Assembly: GCF_030056575.1 (NCBI RefSeq)
Contig: NZ_JASHHX010000009.1
Coordinates: forward strand, 62,001 to 126,000
Direction of reading: 5' to 3'
Length of the DNA: 64,000 nucleotides
Origin: Rhodoblastus sp. 17X3
Lineage (GTDB): Bacteria; Pseudomonadota; Alphaproteobacteria; Rhizobiales; Beijerinckiaceae
Shown in pieces: positions 16,404 through 27,127 of this stretch. The notes under the pieces were generated by a model. The model had not been told where the DNA came from and did no database searches. It saw only the letters and a program-made list of their open reading frames with translations. The number at the start of each line of letters is the position of its first letter. Positions within the stretch are counted from its first letter, which is position 1. Both the position numbers and the translations under genes were made by a program.

Positions 16404-17348
16404 TCAGGCTCCCAGCCAGATCGTCGTCAGGCGCTCGACCACCAGAACGGCGAAAAGCGTGAAGAGATAAAGGATCGAGAAGCCGAAATTGCGCATCGCG
16501 GTTTTCCGCGCCAGATCGCCCTCGCGGCGTGAGAACACCGCCCAGCCGCCAAGAATCATCCCGATTCCGCCGAGGCAGGCGACCGCGCCATAGACGGGGC
16601 CGGCGTAGCCCAGAACCCAGGGCAGGGCGCCGATCGGCGCCAGCAGCAGGGAATAAAGCAGGATCTGCAGGCGCGTGGCGTCTGGGCCCCAGACATTCGG
16701 GGCCATCGGCACGCCGGCGCGGCCGTAATCCCCAGCCTTGACCAGCGCCAGCGACCAGAAATGGGGCGGCGTCCAGACGAAGATCAGCGTGAAAAGCAGC
16801 AGGCTCGACAGGTCGAGCGATCCGGCGGCGGCGGCGTAGCCGACCATCGGGGGCAGGGCGCCCGCCGCGCCGCCGATCACGATGTTCTGCGGCGTCGAAC
16901 GCTTCAGCCACATCGTATAGACGACGACATAATAGAAGATGGTGAAGGCGAGCAGCCCGCCGGCGAGCCAGTTGGCGGCGAGGCCCAGCGTGAGGACCGC
17001 GAAGGCCGAGAGCACGAGGCCGAAAGCCAGAGCTTCGCCGCGCGCCATGCGTCCAGCGGGAATCGGGCGGTTGGCCGTGCGCGCCATCAGGCGGTCGATG
17101 TCGGAATCATACCACATGTTGAGGGCGCCGGAGGCTCCGGCCCCAACCGCGATCGCCAGCAGGGCGATCGCTCCGATCACAGGATGGACCGGATGGGGCG
17201 CCATCAGCATGCCGGCGAAGGCCGTGAAAATGGATAGCGACATGACGCGCGGTTTGAGCAGCGCGACATAATCGGACGGGCTGGCGTCCGAGGCCGCCAA
17301 TCCAAAATCGCTGCGTTGACCGAGATCGCTTTCGCTGACGAGACTCAT
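16404..17348 (-). CDS. ctaB: Protoheme IX farnesyltransferase (heme O synthase)
   Basis: 314 residues, UbiA-type prenyltransferase with about nine transmembrane helices. The family Asp-rich motif appears as [21 protein letters not shown] (residues near 78-98), and a second polar loop reads [24 protein letters not shown]. It converts heme b to heme o with farnesyl diphosphate in the inner membrane, feeding heme a synthesis for ctaD. No ctaA is seen in the window. It sits between ctaD and coxF on the minus strand. Confidence 0.96.
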   Translation of the reverse strand: MSLVSESDLGQRSDFGLAASDASPSDYVALLKPRVMSLSIFTAFAGMLMAPHPVHPVIGAIALLAIAVGAGASGALNMWYDSDIDRLMARTANRPIPAGRMARGEALAFGLVLSAFAVLTLGLAANWLAGGLLAFTIFYYVVVYTMWLKRSTPQNIVIGGAAGALPPMVGYAAAAGSLDLSSLLLFTLIFVWTPPHFWSLALVKAGDYGRAGVPMAPNVWGPDATRLQILLYSLLLAPIGALPWVLGYAGPVYGAVACLGGIGMILGGWAVFSRREGDLARKTAMRNFGFSILYLFTLFAVLVVERLTTIWLGA

Positions 17349-17419
17349 CGGCTGTTCACTTCATTCCGGTTCTCTGGGGCGCCACGCCCCGCGAAGGACA
17401 GTGGGACGCCCCGCCAAGG

Positions 17420-19162
<1,743 letters not shown>

Positions 19163-20098
19163 TCAGCGGGCGGCTTGCGCGGCTTGATTCGGGCCTGGAT
19201 TCTCGGCGAACTGGTCATGCGCCGGGGCGGCGGCGAATTTCTTCTTCGCGCCTGCGAGCCAGTCGGCATAGTCCTTTTCGCTGACCACGCGGAAGGCGAT
19301 CGGCATGAAGGCGTGATCCTTGCCGCAAATCTTCGAGCACTGGCCGTAATAGATGCCGACCCGTTCGGCCTGGAACCAGGACTCGTTCAACCGCCCCGGG
19401 ACCGCGTCGATGCGCACGCCGAACGCCGGGATCGTGAACGAGTGGATCACGTCCGAGGCGGTGACCTGGACGCGGATCTTCTTCCCGACCGGCACCACGG
19501 CCTCGTTATCCACCGAGAGCAGGCGGATCTGGCCCTTGGACGGGTCGATCTGGTCTTCGGGGATCAACAGCGAATCAAAGCTGAAGCCGCCGCCCTGATC
19601 CTTGGGGTAGGCGTAGGACCAGTACCACTGGTTGCCGGTGACCTTGATCGTCACATCGGGCTGCGGAATGATCAGCTGATGCGCGAGCAGACGGAAGGAG
19701 GGAATGGCGATGAAGACCAGGATCAGCACCGGAAGGACCGTCCAGGCGACCTCCAGCAAGGTGTGATGGGTCGTGCGCGAGGGGTTCGGATTGGCCCTGT
19801 CGTTGAATTTCCATACGACATAGATCAGCAGACCCAGCACGAAGAGGCTGATGACGATGATGATCGGGAGCAAAATTCCGTTGTGGAACGCGTGAATCTC
19901 GTCAGCGATCGGCGAGTTGGCCACTTGCATGCCCATCTGGCCGGGGGCCGGAAAACCATCGCCCGGCGCCTGCGCGGCGAAGGCGGCGGCGGGCAAAGCC
20001 GAGAGCGCGGAGCCGACGGCGAAAGCCCCACGGCGGGCCGTGGGCCAAAAAACTGAAACCGCCGGCGCGTCGCCGGGCCGCAAATTCGCCTTGCGCAT
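19163..20098 (-). CDS. ctaC: Cytochrome c oxidase subunit II
   Basis: 311 residues. A signal sequence or first hydrophobic segment (to about residue 45, ending AAFAAQAPG), two transmembrane helices, then the periplasmic cupredoxin domain. CuA ligands are visible in YGQCSKICGKDHAFMPI (Cys, Cys, His, Met), with the earlier His in the DVIHSFTIPAFG segment and the aromatic GNQWYWSYAYP electron-entry patch. No cytochrome c domain is fused. It is the first gene of the minus-strand oxidase operon and is preceded by an FNR/FixK-type box (20192-20205). Confidence 0.97.
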   Translation of the reverse strand: MRKANLRPGDAPAVSVFWPTARRGAFAVGSALSALPAAAFAAQAPGDGFPAPGQMGMQVANSPIADEIHAFHNGILLPIIIVISLFVLGLLIYVVWKFNDRANPNPSRTTHHTLLEVAWTVLPVLILVFIAIPSFRLLAHQLIIPQPDVTIKVTGNQWYWSYAYPKDQGGGFSFDSLLIPEDQIDPSKGQIRLLSVDNEAVVPVGKKIRVQVTASDVIHSFTIPAFGVRIDAVPGRLNESWFQAERVGIYYGQCSKICGKDHAFMPIAFRVVSEKDYADWLAGAKKKFAAAPAHDQFAENPGPNQAAQAAR

Positions 20099-20191
20099 TG
20101 TCTGTTTTCACTCCCGAGAACGCGATCGCCCGATCAGCGTTGTCCCGTCTCGTTGGACGGCTTCTTGTTTGGATGCAGCGAAACACAAAGT

Positions 20192-20205
20192 TTGACGCAG
20201 ATCAA
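20192..20205 (-). promoter_or_regulatory. FNR/FixK-type box upstream of ctaC
   Basis: Read on the minus strand the site is TTGATCTGCGTCAA, which fits TTGAT-N4-ATCAA at nine of ten defined positions and the rhizobial FixK form TTGA-N6-TCAA perfectly. Its centre is about 100 bp before the ctaC ATG. It suggests oxygen-responsive control of the aa3 oxidase by a Crp/FNR-family regulator; the direction of control is not clear from position. Confidence 0.7.
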
Positions 20206-20300
20206 TACGCCTTCGATCCTCCCGCCAAGCTTTCGCCGTAATCATGGGTCGTTCAGCGCTCCGCGCTTGACAGGAGCGGCTCTTTTGATAGGCCTGTCCT

Positions 20301-20351
20301 GCCCGATTTTCTCGCGCGGGACGGATTTCGCGCCGCGTGAGAAAATCGGGC
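20301..20351. repeat. 51-bp imperfect palindrome
   Basis: Arms of 19 bp, GCCCGATTTTCTCGCGCGG (20301-20319) and its reverse complement with one mismatch (20333-20351), around a 13-bp centre. No T tract follows on either strand, so it is not an ordinary terminator. It looks like an interspersed palindromic element or a long hairpin. Confidence 0.7.
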
Positions 20352-20418
20352 GAAGTCGGGGCCATAGCGGCGGTTGAGCGGAATCGCGGGCGCCCCGCCG
20401 AGGCACATCGGAGGAAAT

Positions 20419-20952
20419 ATGGCGTCCCAAGGCAACGGCTCGAAAAAAGCCGGCAAGTTTCTTCACGCGATTCTTTTCGCCATCCTGCTGAGCGCCGGCT
20501 TCGGCTTCGCGCCCGCCGCCGCGCAAGGCGTGGTCAAATCGAAAAATGGCGATTGGGAAATGCGCTGCGAGACCCCGCCGGGCGCCGCGCGCGAGCAATG
20601 CGCGCTGATGCAGAGCGTCGCCGCCGAGGACAAGCCCAACGTCAATCTGGTCGTGATCGTTCTGAAGACGGCGGATGGCAAGAGCAAGCTGCTGCGCGTC
20701 ATCGCGCCGCTGGGCGTGCTGCTTCCCTCCGGCCTCGGCCTGAAGATCGACCAGGCCGATATCGGGCGCGCCGGCTTCGTGCGCTGCCTGCCCTCGGGCT
20801 GCATCGCCGAAGTTGTGATGGAAGACAAGCTGCTGGAGCAGATGCGCGCCGGGACCACGGCGACCTTCATCATCTTCCAGACGCCGGAGGAAGGCATCGG
20901 CATTCCGCTGGCGCTCAACGGCTTCAAGGATGCTTTCGAAAAGCTGCCCTGA
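20419..20952 (+). CDS. Invasion-associated locus B (IalB) family exported protein
   Basis: 177 residues from ATG 20419, preceded by GGAGGA at good spacing; a longer in-frame start at 20374 lacks support. The signal peptide covers about residues 1-36 (ending APAAAQG). The mature part has the IalB pattern: NGDWEMRCETP near the start, EQCALMQSV, LPLG-type strands (IAPLGVLLPSGLGLKID), then GFVRCLPSGCIAEVVM with a conserved cysteine pair, and FQTPEEGIGIPLALNGF at the end. Periplasmic; the family name comes from Bartonella, but free-living rhizobia carry many copies with no known role. Confidence 0.9.
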   Translation: MASQGNGSKKAGKFLHAILFAILLSAGFGFAPAAAQGVVKSKNGDWEMRCETPPGAAREQCALMQSVAAEDKPNVNLVVIVLKTADGKSKLLRVIAPLGVLLPSGLGLKIDQADIGRAGFVRCLPSGCIAEVVMEDKLLEQMRAGTTATFIIFQTPEEGIGIPLALNGFKDAFEKLP

Positions 20953-21030
20953 TCGGGCCGGCTTTTGCGCCGGGGCGGCGAATCGCCTTCGCTCCGGCCG
21001 CGAATCGTGGCGATTTCTGCTGGAGGGCGC

Positions 21031-22167
21031 ATGACGTCGGAACTTGAACAGGCTCCCGCCCGCACCCCGCTTTACGCCCGCCATATCGCGCTCGGCGGAC
21101 GCATGGTGGAATTCGCCGGCTATGCCTTGCCCGTGAACTACAGCAAGGGCGTGCTGGCCGAACATCTGTTCGCCCGCGCCAAGGCCGGCCTGTTCGACGT
21201 GTCGCACATGGGCCAGGCCTTTCTCTCGGGCCGCGAGGCCGCGCGAAAGCTGGAAAGCCTTGTGCCAGGCGACCTGCTCGCGCTGGAGCCGGGTCGCATC
21301 CGCTACAGCCAGTTCACCAATGAGCAGGGCGGCATTCTCGACGATCTGATGATCACGCGGCTGGCGCCGGGCGCGACAGGCGAGCGGCTGTTCCTCGTCG
21401 TCAACGCCGCTTGCAAGACGGCCGATTTCGCCCATTTGCGCGCCAGGCTGCCGGACCTGCGGCTGGAGATTCTGGAAGACCGCGCGCTTCTCGCCTTGCA
21501 GGGGCCGTCCGCCGCCGCCGTGCTGGAGCGCTATCTTCCCGGCGTGTCCGCGCTCGGCTTCATGTCGCAGGGCGCTTTCGTCTGGCGCGGCTTCGAGCTG
21601 TTCGTCTCCCGCTCCGGCTATACCGGCGAGGACGGATTCGAGATTTCCCTGCCGGCCGACGCAGCCCGCCCCTTCGCCGACGCCTTGCTGCTGGAGGAGG
21701 ATGTCGAGCCGGTCGGCCTCGGCGCGCGCGATTCGCTGCGGCTCGAAGCGGGGCTTTGCCTCTATGGCCATGACATCGACACGACGACCAGCCCGATCGA
21801 GGCCGGCCTCGCTTGGTCGATTTCGAAGCGCCGCCGCGAGGAAGGCGGATTTCCCGGCGCGGCGCGGATCAAGAAGGAACTGGCCGGCGGACTGACGCGC
21901 ATGCGCGTCGGCTTGCTGCTCGAAGGCAGGGCGCCCGCGCGCGAGGGCGCCGAAATCGCCAATGCCGAGGGCGTCGTGATCGGCCGGGTGACCTCGGGCG
22001 GCTTCGCGCCCTCGCTCGGCCGCCCCATCGCCATGGGCTATCTGCCGCCCGCCTACGCGCTGGAGGGAACGCTCGTGAACCTGATCGTGCGCGGAAAACC
22101 GCTGCCGGCGCGCGTCGTCGCGACGCCATTCGTCCCGAACCGCTATTATCGCCCCGCCAAAGCCTGA
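21031..22167 (+). CDS. gcvT: Glycine cleavage system T protein (aminomethyltransferase)
   Basis: 378 residues from ATG 21031 with GGAGGG upstream. It transfers the aminomethyl carbon from lipoyl-GcvH to tetrahydrofolate, releasing ammonia. Signatures: RHIALGGRMVEFAGYALPVNY, GLFDVSHMGQ (catalytic Asp region), SRSGYTGEDGFEI, and the C-terminal GRVTSGGFAPSLGRPIAMGYL. Cytosolic. It is followed 15 bp later by gcvH. The third gene of the usual gcvTHP set, gcvP, is missing here and is replaced by a DTW-domain gene. Confidence 0.96.
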   Translation: MTSELEQAPARTPLYARHIALGGRMVEFAGYALPVNYSKGVLAEHLFARAKAGLFDVSHMGQAFLSGREAARKLESLVPGDLLALEPGRIRYSQFTNEQGGILDDLMITRLAPGATGERLFLVVNAACKTADFAHLRARLPDLRLEILEDRALLALQGPSAAAVLERYLPGVSALGFMSQGAFVWRGFELFVSRSGYTGEDGFEISLPADAARPFADALLLEEDVEPVGLGARDSLRLEAGLCLYGHDIDTTTSPIEAGLAWSISKRRREEGGFPGAARIKKELAGGLTRMRVGLLLEGRAPAREGAEIANAEGVVIGRVTSGGFAPSLGRPIAMGYLPPAYALEGTLVNLIVRGKPLPARVVATPFVPNRYYRPAKA

Positions 22168-22182
22168 CCGCCGGAGTCCTTC

Positions 22183-22560
22183 ATGTCCGAAACGCTTTTC
22201 ACCAAGGATCACGAATATATTGTCGTCGATGGCGACGCGGGCCTCGTCGGCATTACCGAATTTGCTCAGGGCCAGCTTGGCGACGTGGTCTTTGTCGAGC
22301 TGCCGGAGATCGGCGTCGCGCGCAAGAAGGGCGAGCAGACGGCGGTGGTCGAGAGCGTCAAGGCGGCGAGCGAAGTCTATGCGCCGGTCGCCGGCGAAAT
22401 CATTGCGGTCAATGACGAGCTGGCTGACAATCCGGCGCTGGTGAACGAGGACCCCCACGGCAAGGGCTGGTTCTTCAAGATCAGGATCGCGGACGCCGGC
22501 GAATTGTCCGGCCTGCTTGACAAAGCCGCCTATGACGCGCTGATCGGCTCTTTGGCCTGA
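22183..22560 (+). CDS. gcvH: Glycine cleavage system H protein
   Basis: 125 residues, normal length. Lipoyl carrier that shuttles the aminomethyl group between GcvP, GcvT and GcvL. The lipoylated lysine is in VVESVKAASEVYAPVAGE, and the N-terminus MSETLFTKDHEYIVVDGDAGLVGIT is typical. It follows gcvT at 15 bp, so the pair is co-transcribed; no glycine riboswitch is visible before gcvT. Confidence 0.97.
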   Translation: MSETLFTKDHEYIVVDGDAGLVGITEFAQGQLGDVVFVELPEIGVARKKGEQTAVVESVKAASEVYAPVAGEIIAVNDELADNPALVNEDPHGKGWFFKIRIADAGELSGLLDKAAYDALIGSLA

Positions 22561-22588
22561 GCGGAATTGCGGGCAAGGGGGGAATGGC

Positions 22589-23344
22589 ATGGCGGAACAT
22601 GATCTGAGCGCGCCGGCCGCCGCCCCAGCGGAGGAGCCCATACTCTGCCCGCTCTGCGCCAAGCCGGAATTTCTCTGCGTCTGCGATTCCGTCGAGCCGG
22701 TCGCCAACCGCGTCTCCCTGCTTATTCTCCAGCACCCGCAGGAGCAGGACCGCCTGCTCGGCACCGCGCGGCTGGCGCTGCGCGCGCTGAAAGACGCCCA
22801 GCTCAAGATCGGCCTGTCCTGGCCGAGCCTGAGCAAGATTCTGGGGCGCGACGCTGATCCGGCGCAATGGGCGGTCCTTCACCTCGGCGCGGCCCATGTG
22901 AAGGATTTTCCGCCCGACCGCGAACTGGTCGCGCTGGACAAGAAAGGGCTGCCGCTGCCGGATCAGGACAAGGCGCTTGCCGGGCTGAAGGGCGTTGTGA
23001 TCTTCGACGGCTCCTGGGCGCAGGCCAAGACCCTGTGGTGGCGCAATCCATGGGTGCTCAAGGCGAGGCGGCTGGCGCTGAACCCGAAGCGCGCCTCGCT
23101 TTACGGCAATTTGCGGCGCGAACCGCGCCGTGAGGCGCTGTCCACCATCGAGGCGGCCGGACTGACTCTGAGCCGGCTGGAGCGCCGTCCCGAGATCGAA
23201 ACCGCGCTTGGGAAAAGCTTTGCGGCCATGCTGGCGAAGTATCGCGCCGCGCTCGCCTCGGGCGCCGTGGTCGAGCAGGCGCCGGCGCGCAAAGGCCGCC
23301 CGCCGAGGCGGCCGGCGAAGAAGTCAGCGGCGCCGACCGCGTGA
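22589..23344 (+). CDS. DTW-domain tRNA-uridine aminocarboxypropyltransferase
   Basis: 251 residues. Four N-terminal cysteines (CPLCAKPEFLCVCDS) match the zinc-binding head of the DTW family. The motif that names the family appears as FDGSWAQAKTL; PDQDKALAG and the preceding LVALD strand belong to the SAM pocket. TapT/DTWD proteins attach the aminocarboxypropyl group of SAM to uridine 47 of tRNA (acp3U). The last 40 residues are Arg/Lys/Pro/Ala-rich and probably disordered. It starts 28 bp after gcvH and its end overlaps the convergent DUF2809 gene by 21 bp. Confidence 0.88.
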   Translation: MAEHDLSAPAAAPAEEPILCPLCAKPEFLCVCDSVEPVANRVSLLILQHPQEQDRLLGTARLALRALKDAQLKIGLSWPSLSKILGRDADPAQWAVLHLGAAHVKDFPPDRELVALDKKGLPLPDQDKALAGLKGVVIFDGSWAQAKTLWWRNPWVLKARRLALNPKRASLYGNLRREPRREALSTIEAAGLTLSRLERRPEIETALGKSFAAMLAKYRAALASGAVVEQAPARKGRPPRRPAKKSAAPTA

Positions 23345-23758
23345 GGTCTTTTTGAAAGGGTTGCGGAAGCCGCCCGCAAGCAGGGCGTCGAGTCCGAGCG
23401 CGGAAGCGAGACCCGCCGCATAGGCGAGAAAATTGCTCCAGCCGAACAGACGGCCCAGCACCCAGGCGCCGACGGTCGTGAGGCGGAAGATGTCGAGCGC
23501 GGGCGTATGGCTCAGCTTGGAAAACTCTATCCCCGCGCAAATCACGGCGGCGACGATCAAGATCTGTTTGCGCGGGCGGGAGCGCAGCAGCAGCGCGATG
23601 ACGAAATAAATCGCCCCCGCCCAGAGCGCTCCCGCGCCCATGCGGATCACAAAGGGCGACAAGCCATGGGCCGGGCCGTAGCGGCGCAGGACGATTCCTG
23701 CCCCGATCAGCAAGACGAGGGCGAGGAATCGGCGGAAAGGCAGGGCGGAAAAGACCAT
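23324..23758 (-). CDS. DUF2809 family membrane protein
   Basis: 144 residues, mostly hydrophobic: about four transmembrane helices starting with [23 protein letters not shown] and including [15 protein letters not shown], followed by the charged [19 protein letters not shown] segment and a short basic tail. The pattern matches DUF2809, small integral membrane proteins of unknown function. It overlaps the 3' end of the DTW gene on the other strand, and divergent rlmN starts about 100 bp upstream. Confidence 0.82.
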   Translation of the reverse strand: MVFSALPFRRFLALVLLIGAGIVLRRYGPAHGLSPFVIRMGAGALWAGAIYFVIALLLRSRPRKQILIVAAVICAGIEFSKLSHTPALDIFRLTTVGAWVLGRLFGWSNFLAYAAGLASALGLDALLAGGFRNPFKKTSRGRRR

Positions 23759-23860
23759 GCCGCTGTGTGGCGAAAATCCGCGCCAGGCGCAATCGGTTTC
23801 CCCGGCCCGCGTCTTATGATAAAAGTCTTACTTTCCGTTTCCCTGACTTCCAAGGACGCC

Positions 23861-25069
23861 ATGACCCTGGCCGCCGAAGCCGCGCCGCAAGGCCCGGCCG
23901 AAACTTCCTCCGTTCCGCCTGCGAATACGCCTTCGCTGGTTGGCCTGACCCGCGCGGGGATGGCCGAAGCCCTGCGCGAAATCGGGACGCCAGAGCGCGA
24001 GATCCGCATGCGCGTCGCGCAATTGTGGCACTGGATCTATTTCCAGGGCGCGCGCGAATTCGACGTCATGCTGAACGTCTCCAAGACCATGCGGCAGAAG
24101 CTGGCAGAGCACTTCACGCTGGCGCGGCCGGAAGTTGTCGAGGAGCAGGTTTCCACCGACGGCACCCGGAAATGGCTGATTCGCATGCCCCCGGTCGATC
24201 GCCTCGACAAGGGCGCGGAAGTGGAATGCGTCTATATTCCGGAAAGCGACCGAGGCACGCTTTGCGTGTCGAGCCAGGTCGGCTGCACGCTCAACTGCAC
24301 TTTCTGCCACACCGGCACGCAGAAGCTGGTCCGCAACCTGACCACCCAGGAAATCGTCTCCCAGCTCATCGCCGCGCGCGAAATGCTCGGCGATTTCCCC
24401 GGCCTGACGCCGCCCGACAACGGCCTCATCCCTTCGGGCGAGGGCGTGCGGGCTGTGTCGAACATCGTCTTCATGGGCATGGGCGAGCCGCTTTATAATT
24501 TCGAGAACGTCCGCGACGCGGTGGAGATTCTCTCGGACGGCGACGGGCTTTCGCTGTCCAAGCGCCGCATCACTGTCTCGACCTCGGGCGTCGTGCCGGA
24601 AATCGAGCGGCTCGGCGCCGAGGCCGGCGCGGCGTTGGCGATCTCGCTGCACGCCGTGCGCGACGATCTGCGCGACAAGCTGGTGCCGCTGAACAAGAAA
24701 TACCCGATCAAGCAACTGCTGCAGGCCTGCCGCGACTATCCCGGCGCCTCCAACGCTCGTCGTATCACCTTTGAATATGTGATGCTGAAAGGCGTCAATG
24801 ATTCGCCCGCCGAGGCGCGCGAACTGGTGCGCCTGCTCAAGGGGATTCCGGCCAAGATCAATCTCATCCCGTTCAATCCCTGGCCCGGCGCGCCTTACGA
24901 ATGTTCGAGCTGGGACACGATCGAGAAATTCTCCGATATCGTCTTCAACGCCGGCTACGCCAGCCCGGTGCGCACGCCGCGCGGCCGCGATATTCTCGCG
25001 GCCTGCGGCCAGTTGAAAAGCGAAACGGAAAAGCTGCGCGCGCGGGCGCGGCTGGCGGCGCTGGACTAG
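23861..25069 (+). CDS. rlmN: Dual-specificity 23S rRNA/tRNA adenine-C2 methyltransferase RlmN
   Basis: 402 residues from ATG 23861 (AAGGA just upstream); an ATG at 23816 is an alternative. This radical SAM enzyme methylates A2503 of 23S rRNA and A37 of some tRNAs. The cluster motif CxxxCxxC appears as CTLNCTFC. Other landmarks are [64 protein letters not shown], and the catalytic C-terminal cysteine in DILAACGQL. Cytosolic. Its stop overlaps that of ohr by 4 bp on the opposite strand. Confidence 0.96.
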   Translation: MTLAAEAAPQGPAETSSVPPANTPSLVGLTRAGMAEALREIGTPEREIRMRVAQLWHWIYFQGAREFDVMLNVSKTMRQKLAEHFTLARPEVVEEQVSTDGTRKWLIRMPPVDRLDKGAEVECVYIPESDRGTLCVSSQVGCTLNCTFCHTGTQKLVRNLTTQEIVSQLIAAREMLGDFPGLTPPDNGLIPSGEGVRAVSNIVFMGMGEPLYNFENVRDAVEILSDGDGLSLSKRRITVSTSGVVPEIERLGAEAGAALAISLHAVRDDLRDKLVPLNKKYPIKQLLQACRDYPGASNARRITFEYVMLKGVNDSPAEARELVRLLKGIPAKINLIPFNPWPGAPYECSSWDTIEKFSDIVFNAGYASPVRTPRGRDILAACGQLKSETEKLRARARLAALD

Positions 25070-25509
25070 GCTCCTTCCACCTCCAGATGGAAGGCGATAT
25101 TGCCCCGGGTCGCGTGGCTGTATGGGCAGATGTTCTCGTGGGCTTCCTCGACGATCTTGCGCAATTCGGCCGTCGGCAGGCTCTTCGACGTAACTTTCAT
25201 CTCGGCTGCGATGCCGAAGCCGCCGCCCTCGCGCGGGCCGACCGAGACCGTGCAGGTCACCTTGGCGTCCGGAATTTTCACCTTGTGCTGCGAGGCGACG
25301 AAATCCACCGCGCCGCCGAAACAGGCGGCGTAGCCCGCGGCGAACAGATGTTCCGGGGTCGTCGTGCCGGGTAGCCCGGGCCCGCCCATGCCCTTGCGCA
25401 CTGACAGATCGACGCTGACCGAGCCGTCCTCGGTCTCGGAATGACCGTTGCGTCCGCCGGTATTATGGGCGACGGCGGTTTCGAGCGGCTTGATCGTATA
25501 GGCGGTCAT
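25066..25509 (-). CDS. ohr: Organic hydroperoxide resistance protein (Ohr/OsmC family)
   Basis: 147 residues from ATG 25509 with AGGAGA upstream. A thiol peroxidase that reduces organic hydroperoxides. The two active cysteines sit in [14 protein letters not shown] and [13 protein letters not shown], typical for Ohr rather than OsmC, with the N-terminal [12 protein letters not shown] segment. Usually controlled by the MarR-type OhrR, which is not encoded here. Confidence 0.93.
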   Translation of the reverse strand: MTAYTIKPLETAVAHNTGGRNGHSETEDGSVSVDLSVRKGMGGPGLPGTTTPEHLFAAGYAACFGGAVDFVASQHKVKIPDAKVTCTVSVGPREGGGFGIAAEMKVTSKSLPTAELRKIVEEAHENICPYSHATRGNIAFHLEVEGA

Positions 25510-25673
25510 CGGGTTCTCCTGTGAAAGGACTCGTCGCTCCACCAACCCGGCAGGAACGCTTAGGTTGCGCCCCAAAGCGATTTTCGCAGCCGCTCTCGCC
25601 TTTCCTGAAAATGTTCTGTAAAGGTTCTCTTTATTCGCCTTGGATTTGGCGCGAAACGAAACTGGAATTGCCC

Positions 25674-26768
25674 ATGGACTGGTCCGCGCAGCAGGAGAAG
25701 GCGCTTTCCACCGTCGCGGACTGGATTTCCGATTCCCGCGCGCCGCAGGTTTTCCGGCTGTTCGGTTATGCTGGCACCGGCAAGACGACCCTGGCGCGCC
25801 ATGTCGCGGAAAATGTTGATGGCGAGGTGCAGTTCGGCGCCTTCACCGGCAAGGCCGCGCTCGTCCTGCGCGAAAAGGGCTGCGGCGAGGCGCGCACGAT
25901 CCATTCCATGATTTACCGGCCCAAGGATCTCGACACGGAAGAGCCGAGCTTCGTGCTGAATGAGGACAGCTCGGCCTCCAAGGCCAGCCTGATCGTCATC
26001 GACGAATGCTCCATGGTCGATGAGGAATTGGGCCGGGACCTGCTCTCCTTCGGCAAGAAGGTTCTGGTGCTGGGCGATCCGGCGCAATTGCCGCCGGTCA
26101 AGGGCGGCGGCTATTTCACCGAGCAGGAGCCGGACGTCATGCTGACCGAGGTTCATCGGCAGGCGGCGGGCAATCCCATCGTGCGGCTGTCGATGCAGAT
26201 CCGTGCCGGGGAAAGGCTCGCGCTGGGTGATCACGGCGCAATGCGCGTGGTGTCGCGCACGGCGATCGACGCCGAACTGGTGAAAGGGGCCGATCAGGTC
26301 CTGGTCGGCCTCAACAAGACGCGCCGCGCCTATAACAAGAGGCTGCGGGAGTTGCTTGGCTTCAAGGAGGCCATGCCCGAAGTCGGCGAGAAGCTGGTCT
26401 GCCTGCGCAACGACAAGACCAAGGGCCTGCTCAATGGCGCGATTTTTCGCGTCAACAAGGCGGCGGGCCTGCGCCGGGCGCGCTATCGCATGAGCCTGAC
26501 GCCAGACGAGGCCTCGGGCGGCAAGCCAATCCGCGTCGGCGTGCTGCCGGCCTTTTTCGAGGGCGCGGAGGAAGGCCTGTCCTACGCCCAGCGCCGGGAA
26601 TCGGATGAATTCGATTACGGCTATGCGCTGACGGTGCACAAGGCGCAGGGCTCGCAATGGGACAATGTCGTGCTGTTCGACGAAAGCTGGGCCTTTCGCG
26701 AAAACCGCGAGCGCTGGCTCTATACCGGCGTGACCCGGGCGGCGAAAAGCCTAACGGTGGTGGTTTGA
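25674..26768 (+). CDS. RecD-like ATP-dependent DNA helicase
   Basis: 364 residues from ATG 25674, the first methionine before the conserved QQEKAL Q-motif; the frame extends to 25521 with no family match. Superfamily 1B helicase: Walker A GYAGTGKTT (residues about 31-39), Walker B IVIDECSMVD, motif III LVLGDPAQLPPV, motif IV-like EVHRQA, motif V/VI YALTVHKAQGSQWDNV and YTGVTRA. Much shorter than RecD or TraA, similar to the stand-alone Dda/RecD-type helicases carried by many alphaproteobacteria and their phages. No recB/recC nearby. It ends at a strong terminator. Confidence 0.88.
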   Translation: MDWSAQQEKALSTVADWISDSRAPQVFRLFGYAGTGKTTLARHVAENVDGEVQFGAFTGKAALVLREKGCGEARTIHSMIYRPKDLDTEEPSFVLNEDSSASKASLIVIDECSMVDEELGRDLLSFGKKVLVLGDPAQLPPVKGGGYFTEQEPDVMLTEVHRQAAGNPIVRLSMQIRAGERLALGDHGAMRVVSRTAIDAELVKGADQVLVGLNKTRRAYNKRLRELLGFKEAMPEVGEKLVCLRNDKTKGLLNGAIFRVNKAAGLRRARYRMSLTPDEASGGKPIRVGVLPAFFEGAEEGLSYAQRRESDEFDYGYALTVHKAQGSQWDNVVLFDESWAFRENRERWLYTGVTRAAKSLTVVV

Positions 26769-26770
26769 AT

Positions 26771-26807
26771 TGACAAAGCCGCCGGCTTTTTGCCGGCGGC
26801 TTTGTCA
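26771..26807. terminator. Bidirectional intrinsic terminator after the helicase gene
   Basis: Perfect 15-bp stem (TGACAAAGCCGCCGG, 26771-26785, and its complement 26793-26807) with loop CTTTTTG. It starts 3 bp after the helicase stop. Confidence 0.85.
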
Positions 26808-26984
26808 TGTTGATACCGATCGCGACGCGTCGCGATCAGGCGCCCTCGCGTCAGCTTGGCCGGGCGCAGACCATAAACCGTGAAATTGGTCTCCTGCATC
26901 GCCGCCAGAGCGGTGGAGAGCTGGCGGTCCGAATTCGAGACTTCCGCTGAAACGGCGTTGAGGCCTCGGCGTGGTTTCATTCAT

Positions 26985-27012
26985 TTGCATGTCATCATTT
27001 CTGGCTTATATT
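26985..27012 (+). promoter_or_regulatory. Sigma70-type promoter of the Pta-AckA-DUF3141 operon
   Basis: TTGCAT (26985-26990), 16-bp spacer, TATATT (27007-27012). One of the few AT-rich stretches here; predicted start near 27019, giving a leader of about 150 nt. Confidence 0.6.
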
Positions 27013-27025
27013 GCGGTGCAGCAAA
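27012..27025 (+). promoter_or_regulatory. Candidate PhaR-type operator
   Basis: TGCGGTGCAGCAAA, containing TGC-N3-GCA, the core of the PhaR site described in Paracoccus (CTGC-N3/4-GCAG, from memory). It overlaps the end of the -10 element and the predicted start site, a repressor position. It agrees at 12 of 14 bases with the site at 44624. Confidence 0.5.
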
Positions 27026-27127
27026 TCAGGATTCGCGGCGCGCGTCGGCGCGTTGACGCCAAGGATTATTGCAGGGGCGGCCCAGCGGCCCGTTCCGTCC
27101 GGCCCGCCTGAGCGCGAAAGCCGACGG

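Larger units (their letters stand above)
20099..20418. other. 320-bp divergent regulatory gap, ctaC / IalB-like gene
   Basis: No gene. It holds an FNR/FixK-type palindrome at 20192-20205 on the ctaC side and a 51-bp imperfect palindrome at 20301-20351 on the other. I do not see a clear -35/-10 pair for either gene. Confidence 0.6.

Noticed and set aside
20953-21030. Possible glycine riboswitch before gcvT
   Set aside because: The gap is only 78 bp and shows none of the conserved glycine-aptamer elements.
20242-22836. 864-residue minus-strand open frame over IalB, gcvT and gcvH
   Set aside because: Shadow; gcvT and gcvH on the plus strand carry every family signature.
26720-26980. 86-residue minus-strand frame beside the Pta operon promoter
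   Set aside because: Passes through the helicase terminator hairpin into the helicase gene, has no ribosome site, and shows no recognisable family.
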